Assembly: GCA_003427395.1 (NCBI GenBank)
Contig: BFEA01000959.1
Coordinates: forward strand, 319,360-342,136
DNA from: Chara braunii
Lineage: Eukaryota; Streptophyta; Charophyceae; Charales; Characeae
Length of the DNA stretch: 22,777 nucleotides
Direction: 5' to 3'
The first letter of the stretch is position 1. Every line of letters begins with the position of its first letter. A program made the position numbers and the translations under genes. Below the pieces are notes generated by a model. The model had not been told where the DNA came from, made no database searches, and worked only from the letters and a program-made list of their open reading frames with translations. Shown here in pieces: positions 17,224 to 22,777 of the stretch.

Positions 17224-17968
17224 CCTGATCACAATCAGGAACCCATCCATCTTGCTACCATCTCCATCACCACTGTTGATCAGTCGGTGATAGACACGTA
17301 TCGCACTCAGTACCGTCACTGCCCGGATTATCGCTTCATCCACGCGACACTGCGGAATGGCAAGACCGTTCCCTCATACTCACTCGGTGAGAACGGTCTA
17401 GTGTACTGGCCTGACAGATCTGGTAAGCTAGAACCACGTATCAGCGTTCCCTCCACCGGACAGCTCTGCGTCCAGGTTGTAGCAGAGTTCCATGACTAGG
17501 CAGTTGCCGGTCATTTGGGTTTTCATAAGACGTTGGCTCGTGTTTGCCACTTATACGTTTAGCTTACGTCCAAGGACTTTGTTAAAGCCTACATCCAGGA
17601 GTGTCCTACCTGCCGGGAGGTGAACAGTGTGAACCACCTTCCGTATGGGTTACTTCAGCCCTTACCCATACCCGAGGGTCGTTGGCAGTCCATCTCGATG
17701 GATTTAATTGGCCCCACCGCCCACCCACTGAGTGCGGTCATTATGCTATTTTGGTCGTCGTCGATCGCTCCACAAAGCGGGCACGTTTTGTTCGGTGCCT
17801 CTATCGCATTAGCGCTCATGAGGCCGCCGACATCGACCGAGTCGTGAGAGATCACGGCTTACCTCAGAGCATCATCTCCGACCGTGACTCGCGCTTTACC
17901 AGTACGTTCTGGCGACGCCTACACGAGGTGTATGGATCCCAGCTCCGCTTCTCATCGTCTTACCACCC
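17224..17968 (+). pseudogene. Integrase region, duplicate, 3' truncated
   Basis: Same sequence as 8934-9678. It includes the first two catalytic Asp codons (17701, 17880) but ends at the N before the Glu. No chromodomain follows. Confidence 0.85.
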
Positions 17969-17969
17969 N
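17969..17969. other. Assembly gap (single N)
   Basis: This is the only ambiguous base in the window. Sequence to the left is chromovirus integrase and to the right is unrelated repeat, so this is a scaffold join of unknown true size. Confidence 0.95.
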
Positions 17970-18091
17970 ATTACCCGGCTTTGACCAAGAAAAACTTGAG
18001 CCACTTAGAGAGTTACTGCGACGAAATTCAGAAATAGGAAAAAATCAGAAAACTACTCAAAAAAAAACCGTCAATCCTCTTTACCTCACTA

Positions 18092-18415
18092 CGGCAAGAC
18101 TTACTACAGCAGAGCCACCATCTCCGTCGTTGCTATCCCCTATTTCCATCCTACGAGCTAGGCCCCTCACAAGTAGGACGCTTGATATCCCACAATCTAC
18201 TTCCCCCACTCACCTTTTTTTTTTACAAACATAAACATATGCACCATTCAGAAAGAGACTCAGACACCCCCACTCCGGCAAGACTTACTGCAGCAGAGCC
18301 ACCATCGTTGTTGCTGTTGTACCGTATTCCCATCCTACCCACTAGCCCTCTCATTAGTAGGACGCGTGATATCCCACCATCTCCTTCGCCCTCTTTTTTA
18401 AGGATACCGGGGCCA
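18092..18415 (-). repeat. Two tandem ~184-bp units of a dispersed repeat
   Basis: CGGCAAGACTTACT-CAGCAGAGCCACCATC starts at 18092 and again at 18276. Each unit continues through CATCCTAC, TAGGACGC and GATATCCCAC to a T run. The reverse complement matches 1270-1390, where one unit lies upstream of the CGAACTATG motifs. Confidence 0.65.
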
Positions 18416-18439
18416 TTGCCCGCCTTCGATTGAGAATCA

Positions 18440-18860
18440 ATCTGAGAACTATTGAAGAAACTACCGTGGTGGTCCTACAAATGCTCAAACCCCTCGAAAT
18501 CCCTAACTAACCCCTCCAAGGCTCTCCAACACTGTCTTACTCCCTGTCGAGCTCTTCCAGGCCTCACGCTCCCACATCCTGCTGGGTTACAGGGCAACAC
18601 AACTCACCCCAGCTCCGGCCAGCGTCGTCCCAGCAGCAACCCTTGGTTATCCCGTGGGATGCCCACCCCAAAGCAACCCCAGATCTCTCTACCAGGTGTC
18701 ATGCTTCTGCTTCAGCAGGTTACAGGGCAACACCCCAGCACCGGCCAGTGTCGTTCTGGACAACCACAAGTCACTGAGTATAAGAGCATCGAAAACCACC
18801 GAAAACGAGTTGTTAGGAATCCCCAGAGCCCTAAGACATTCTTAAGACCACCAAGGGGAG
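18440..18860 (-). mobile_element. Retroposon body, minus-strand copy without tail
   Basis: The reverse complement aligns with 12067-12420: GGTGGTCTTAAGAATG, then TTTTCGATGC, then the two body repeats (TTACAGGGC words at 18720 and 18587, 133 bp apart), then ACAGTGTTGGAGAG. The 3' core and poly(A) are absent at its lower-coordinate end. The 197-codon plus-strand frame (18452-19045) runs antisense through this repeat and is not a gene. Confidence 0.65.
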
Positions 18861-19060
18861 TAACGCACAAAGAAAAGGAAAGCAAAAAATCCAAACTAGA
18901 ACCACGGACTTGCAACCTTAAAGTCAACTTTTTGAAGAAAACCAAAGGCCTCGTAATCAGTCCTCGATCCTACACACGGCTACTCTCATACCCTCCTATG
19001 CTAGGGTTCCATGACATCATCATGCCCTTGTACCGACCAGCCTAGTATAGACGGTAGGGA

Positions 19061-19255
19061 GTGTCTTCCTCCCTCGAAATCTCCCATCAGCCACACGCCC
19101 CTGATAGTGACATAGATAAAACCCCGTCAACGGCTACGTCGAACGGGCTGGTTCTGCCTTCCTCCCTCGACAAAACTCCACAAGTCGCACGCTCCCTCAG
19201 GTTACAGAGCAAAGCTCCAGCACCGGCCTACGTTGTCCCAGCCACGTCCTTCTGA
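19061..19255 (-). repeat. Partial retroposon body repeats
   Basis: TTACAGAGCAAAGCTCCAGC and CACCGGCCTACGTTGTCCCAG (19202-19241) resemble the body repeats at 18587 and 18720. CTTCCTCCCTCGA occurs at 19064-19076 and 19159-19171, which indicates an internal duplication. Confidence 0.5.
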
Positions 19256-20138
19256 CCTACTAACGAAGACTAAGGCCCCCCCTGTTGCTCCCCTCATTCA
19301 TACTTCACCTGTAAGTGTGAAACATCTGCTTCCCTTAATACAAATTTGATCTGCCTGGTATAGGAAATTAAGGAGTCAAACATGATGACATCAAATATCG
19401 AATTAAAAAAGGAGCCCAAACTTATGCACACAAATATGAAAAACTACGTCAAATTTTGAATTTGATCAAGGATGGATAAACGTAGAACATCAATTCCACG
19501 TTAAGAAAATCAATTTGAAACCCTTTGTAATCCAAAATTGAGTAATCATTCATTAGGATTGGAGCAAAAGAACTCTGATTACGAATTTCAGATTATGAAT
19601 CTTGCTCAGAGAATACAAATCTAAGATTAATAACTTAGAAAATGCGAATTTCAGATTAGGGATCTCGCTCAGAATAAAAAAAACAAATTTCAGATTAGGG
19701 TAAAAACCGAATTTCAGATTAGAGATCAAATGCATCCGGAAACCATCTACAATCACCATGAATCAGATTTTAAACAGCACAATCATAGCAACGAAATCAT
19801 AAAAAAACAACCTCAAAAAGAATTTTCAGATCACACCAGCATCATAATGCATCATCCTCAAAAAAATCGAGATCATGTTTTTCGACAGAAAAGCAAAGGC
19901 TAAGTAGGGATTTTAATGTTCGTAATCAAAAGGAAAATAACACCTCAACCATATAAGAGAAACTGCAAACTATCCACATAATTCCTTACCAACCCTATTC
20001 CCCCCCTTGCACATATCATGTTCTCTCTCTCTCCCAACCTCCACCTTTTCCTTCATCGGCTTCAAAAGTGTCTCAGTTGCTCGTGACCTACGTCACATCC
20101 AACAAAAAAGTTGAATGTGTTAGATATAATCCGGAAAT
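19256..20138. other. AT-rich stretch with a short interspersed repeat
   Basis: No protein-like frame. The word AATTTCAGATTA occurs at 19584, 19647, 19686 and 19710, twice extended by AGGGATCTCGCTCAGAAT-like sequence, so this is a degenerate tandem array of unequal units. The minus-strand frame 19553-19759 is this array read as repeated Asn-Leu-Lys-Phe and is not a gene. Confidence 0.5.
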
Positions 20139-20187
20139 CTGTATCTAACTGTCTGCAAAGGTGGATCTACGGAGTTAAGAGCCTTAT
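20139..20187. repeat. 49-bp dispersed repeat (partner at 14627-14675)
   Basis: Aligns without gaps to 14627-14675, with GATCTACGGAGTTAAGAG at its best-kept part. Confidence 0.5.
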
Positions 20188-20491
20188 CTATGGTAATGTC
20201 TATATAACCCTCTGCAAAGATAGCGCAACAAGAGTTGGGACGAGGGTTATGAGGCTATACTGTAAAGTTTAGGGCGTTGTTGTCTCCCTTTTCCTGAAAA
20301 GGATTATTTTTGCACAGAGTCGATGTTATTCAGAGTGCTTCCGACAAAATGAAGGTCGACAGTTCGAGTTCAAGTCAGTTGTCGACTGCACTGTACTAAC
20401 GGACAACGGAGCAGAGGACAGTTGAGCAGCAAAAGCGGAACATCGAAGGTGGTAGTCGTAGAGCAACAGCTTGGAAAAAGGAATCTTTATG

Positions 20492-20493
<2 letters not shown>

Positions 20494-20556
<63 letters not shown>
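20494..20556. repeat. (GA)n microsatellite
   Basis: About 31 uninterrupted GA units. Frames through it are Arg-Glu or Ser-Leu repeats, not genes. Confidence 0.95.
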
Positions 20557-20561
<5 letters not shown>

Positions 20562-20694
20562 AGCTCATGAAAATAGGTTCATAATAACTGTGAACCAGGT
20601 AATGGGCGGTACGGTAATATAGAGATGAGTATAATAAACAGAGAGTAGGGTTGTTTGGGCTCGAACGTGATCAAAGACGAGGAAGCAGCACCTT

Positions 20695-20695
<1 letters not shown>

Positions 20696-20757
<62 letters not shown>

Positions 20758-20769
20758 AAGAGAGAGAGA
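20696..20769. repeat. (GA)n microsatellite with two AAAG interruptions
   Basis: A second GA tract on the same strand, 139 bp after the first. The sequence between the tracts is unique in the window. Confidence 0.95.
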
Positions 20770-21240
20770 TGGAGATGTTGGCAAGAAGGGCGTGACACTT
20801 CTTTGCTTAGATGAAAATAGATTAATCATCATGAAAATGAAGACCACGGGGAAACAATCACATGAAGAACGACAAAAACACAAAACTAGTTGATCCCACC
20901 CGAGGAAAAGGACTTTTAGGTGGGGTTTACGTATAATGATTGCATGTAAAGCTTCTAAGTTGTTGTTATCAGAGAGTTGGGTGATTGAATGGCCTGCTTA
21001 TGCGACGTATGAGTAGCCTAGCTTTGGGTCTGGTTGCCTTCAGACATTTGAGAGGAGCTGGTTCCACCAGCCTGTGCTTCAAGAGACTTTTTGGTAGAAA
21101 TTTCGAATGGGAAAAATCAGGGACGTTGGACACGATCTCCAGCACAAGCCGAAGCTGGGTAATGGGGCCAGTACTTTCAGGGTTGTTAGTGAGGAATTTG
21201 CGGCCTCTCTTTTCCATGTGAAATGAAATGATGCACTTTT
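20770..21240. other. Unassigned stretch, weak open frames on both strands
   Basis: Frames of about 80 codons overlap on opposite strands at 20985-21221 (plus) and 20969-21217 (minus). The minus one is the more protein-like (GPITQLRLVLEIVSN, KSLLKHRLVEPAP), but I recognise no domain. An exon of an unknown gene cannot be excluded, but it is not supported. Confidence 0.35.
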
Positions 21241-21243
21241 ATT

Positions 21244-21359
21244 TAAAAATAACAAAATAAAAAAATATACATACCCACCAATTTTCTGTTTTTTTCATCA
21301 ATTCTTCTAAGCGTGAAGAATCGTTGAAATTGGGGTACGTTTCCCGTTGGCCCACAAGT

Positions 21360-21404
<45 letters not shown>

Positions 21405-22530
21405 CATGCTTCAATTTATTAGTGGGGAGCAGCACGTATTGGGAATTGGGCCCAACATCCCATATGAAGACATGTACAAAACAATTTATGAGCCAATTGA
21501 GGTACCGGGGCCATTAACCCGGTTTTGGCTTGCTCCAAGATCGTAAACAAGCAACTGGACTTTGGCATAGATGATAAGAAGACTACGATTTTTTTTTTAT
21601 GATCGCTAAGCACCTCCTGAAATCCACCGCAATTTTTGGAACACTCGAGTATCTAAGGGATTTCCAACAGATCACAACAAAGCCCACTAAAACTGACATA
21701 TTCTCTGACAAACTCATCCAGGCCTCACGCCCCCTATTTGCTAGATTACAGAGCAACGTGACTCACTCCAGCTCCGGCCTGTGTCGCTTTGTGTCAACAA
21801 CTCCCAGCTGTCCCTTAGGATGCCCCCGCATAGCATCCCCAAAACTCTCTACAAGGCCTCATGCCCTCACCTTTGGCAAGTTACAGGGCATCACCCCGGC
21901 TCCGGGCAGCGTCGTTCTGGCATTGAACAACCATGGATCCAGGATATAACAGTTTCATGCCAATGCAGCTTCGTACAAACCACCAGCAGACCCTCAGAGT
22001 CCCGAGAGATTCTTCTACCGGGAATAACAAGGGTTCTTGTTTTCAAAACTCCAGAAAGAATCAGGAAAAGTCCCAACCAAATACAAACAAAGGATATAGC
22101 CCACAAGTAGTAGAGTGGCAATAATCGAGAATGAGACAAATCGGCGCGATATTTATTTCACTGCCTAAGATATTTTAATTTAAAAAAATATATTTTTCTT
22201 GGAAAGATCACGACCAAATCTACACACCCACAAATTTTCAGATTTTTCAAGGCATTCTTTTGAGTGCAAAAAAACGTGCAAATATAGTACTTTTTTCGTT
22301 GGCCCACACGTTGTAGAGCGGCAAAAATGAATAATGTAACGAATTACTGCAGCATTTGGTTCATGATCTATTTTTTTATTTTTTTTTCATTCTTCTGATA
22401 TTCTTCCCGGAAAGATCACGACCTAATCTATAGGATCTAAGTTTTCAGACTTTGTTCTTAAATTTTCCAGACATGAAAAATTGCCAAAGTTGGCGCTTGA
22501 AAATTGCAGGAATGAATCCGCCTGCGCCTG
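21244..22530. repeat. Tandem repeat, ~206-bp units, one split by a retroposon
   Basis: The unit landmark GGAAAGATCACGACC lies at 22201 and 22409 (208 bp apart). The landmark CGTTGGCCCACA lies at 21346 and about 22288, which is about 205 bp after removing the 749 bp contributed by the insertion. Each unit has an ACCCACAAATTTTC-like word, a T-rich part, CGTTGGCCCACA and TAGAGYGGCAAWAAT. The last unit is partial. A dispersed copy lies at 14080-14230. Confidence 0.65.
21362..22098 (-). mobile_element. Retroposon insertion, 737 bp, poly(A) tail and 12-bp target duplication
   Basis: GCCCACAAGTAG flanks the insert perfectly at 21350-21361 and 22099-22110. On the minus strand the element starts at 22098 and ends with 39 A (21400-21362). 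Its 3' core (GGATGTTGGGCCCAATTCCC, then ACGTGCTGCTCCCCACTAAT) matches 12567-12610. The body has the two family repeats (TTACAGGGC at 21881 and TTACAGAGC at 21746, 135 bp apart). The neighbouring tandem unit near 22288-22320 shows the unoccupied site. The open frames inside are short and not shared among copies. This is the best-delimited member of the family and may be full length. Confidence 0.85.
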
Positions 22531-22594
22531 CCGGTCGCCCCCCCCCCCCCTAAAATTCCGCTCCTAACTCACCAGATTGCTATTTTTTGGTGTC

Positions 22595-22682
22595 GGGTAG
22601 AGTGGTGGTTTAAGCCACCAGTACCTCGCCCTGCATGAAAAATCCGACGAGGCCGTTAACGCGCCTCGTCGGGCGGGGTACC
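22595..22682. other. Foldback element with nested inverted repeats
   Basis: CCGACGAGGC (22644-22653) pairs with GCCTCGTCGG (22663-22672) across a 9-nt loop that contains the palindrome GTTAAC. GTACCTCGCCC (22621-22631) pairs with GGGCGGGGTAC (22671-22681) with one mismatch, in part an alternative to the inner stem. GGTGG (22608-22612) pairs with CCACC (22617-22621 region). It shares CTTAAACCACCACTCTACCC (as reverse complement) with the foldback at 13990. Confidence 0.6.
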
Positions 22683-22718
22683 CACCAACCGGTGACCGAT
22701 AGTCCCAACAAAACGAGC

Positions 22719-22720
<2 letters not shown>

Positions 22721-22777
<57 letters not shown>
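22721..22777. repeat. Terminal poly(A), 57 bp
   Basis: The window ends in an unbroken A run. No family 3' core precedes it. It may be the tail of another retroposon or an assembly end at a homopolymer. Confidence 0.9.

Larger units (their letters stand above)
14957..17968 (+). repeat. Duplicate of 6667-9678 (probable misassembly)
   Basis: Every line read in this 3,012-bp stretch matches 6667-9678 at a constant offset of 8,290, including all stop codons and homopolymer lengths. It begins at the first base after the adapter and ends at the base before the N. Both boundaries are technical, so it probably does not represent a second genomic copy at this place. Confidence 0.93.

Noticed and set aside
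14957-17968. A genuine second chromovirus or recent tandem duplication
   Set aside because: Its boundaries are the adapter and an N, and no base difference was found from 6667-9678.
18452-19045. A 197-codon host gene
   Set aside because: It lies across retroposon body repeats that recur elsewhere in other frames, and shows no domain.
20422-20893. Arg-Glu repeat or Ser-Leu repeat proteins
   Set aside because: They are translations of the (GA)n microsatellites on either strand.
20969-21221. Host exon on either strand
   Set aside because: The two strands have overlapping frames of similar length, no domain is recognised and no splice context is decisive.

Overview
This is eukaryotic nuclear DNA dominated by repeats. 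I found no host gene, rRNA, tRNA gene, operon or CRISPR array that I can support. The main coding relic is a Ty3/gypsy retrotransposon with a chromodomain (a chromovirus). Around it lie poly(A)-tailed retroposons, small inverted-repeat (MITE-like) elements, tandem repeats and microsatellites. Plant-type telomere words (TTTAGGG, TTAGGGTTT) lie just upstream of gag, which hints at a plant or green-lineage alga, but I cannot name the organism.

Layout. Positions 1-1900 are AT-rich, with a retroposon 3' end (356-485) and a dispersed repeat (1200-1745). Positions 1848-4020 hold a perfect hairpin, a pyrimidine-rich tract almost lacking G, a tandem repeat whose units fold into hairpins, several poly(T)-led retroposon pieces, an inverted-repeat element with an 8-bp target duplication (3335-3719), and a telomere-word cluster. 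Positions 4246-10896 are the chromovirus: gag with a zinc knuckle, protease, reverse transcriptase, RNase H, D,D35E integrase, chromodomain and a C-terminal tail. It is dead: about 18 in-frame stops, several frame changes, and transition-type replacements at catalytic positions of protease, RT and RNase H. No LTR pair was recognised. Positions 10900-14918 hold a plus-strand retroposon, more tandem repeats, and a second inverted-repeat element (13485-13790) whose empty site is preserved in a neighbouring repeat unit.

An assembly artefact follows. Positions 14919-14956 are the 38-bp palindromic Nextera (Tn5 mosaic-end) junction adapter. The next 3,012 bp (14957-17968) repeat 6667-9678 with no difference that I could see, every stop codon included, and end at a single N (17969). 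The apparent second retrotransposon is therefore best read as a misassembly, and 1-14918 and 17970-22777 may not be adjacent in the genome.

Positions 17970-22777 hold further retroposon copies, two (GA)n tracts, and a ~206-bp tandem repeat. A 737-bp poly(A) retroposon is inserted in that repeat with a perfect 12-bp target-site duplication (21350-22110). The window ends in a 57-bp poly(A) run.

The best biological lead is a retroposon family with a conserved hairpin-forming 3' core (GCTGG-rCCCGG-TTyCCAGC type) and an internally duplicated body, present at eight or more places on both strands. No undescribed functional system is evident.
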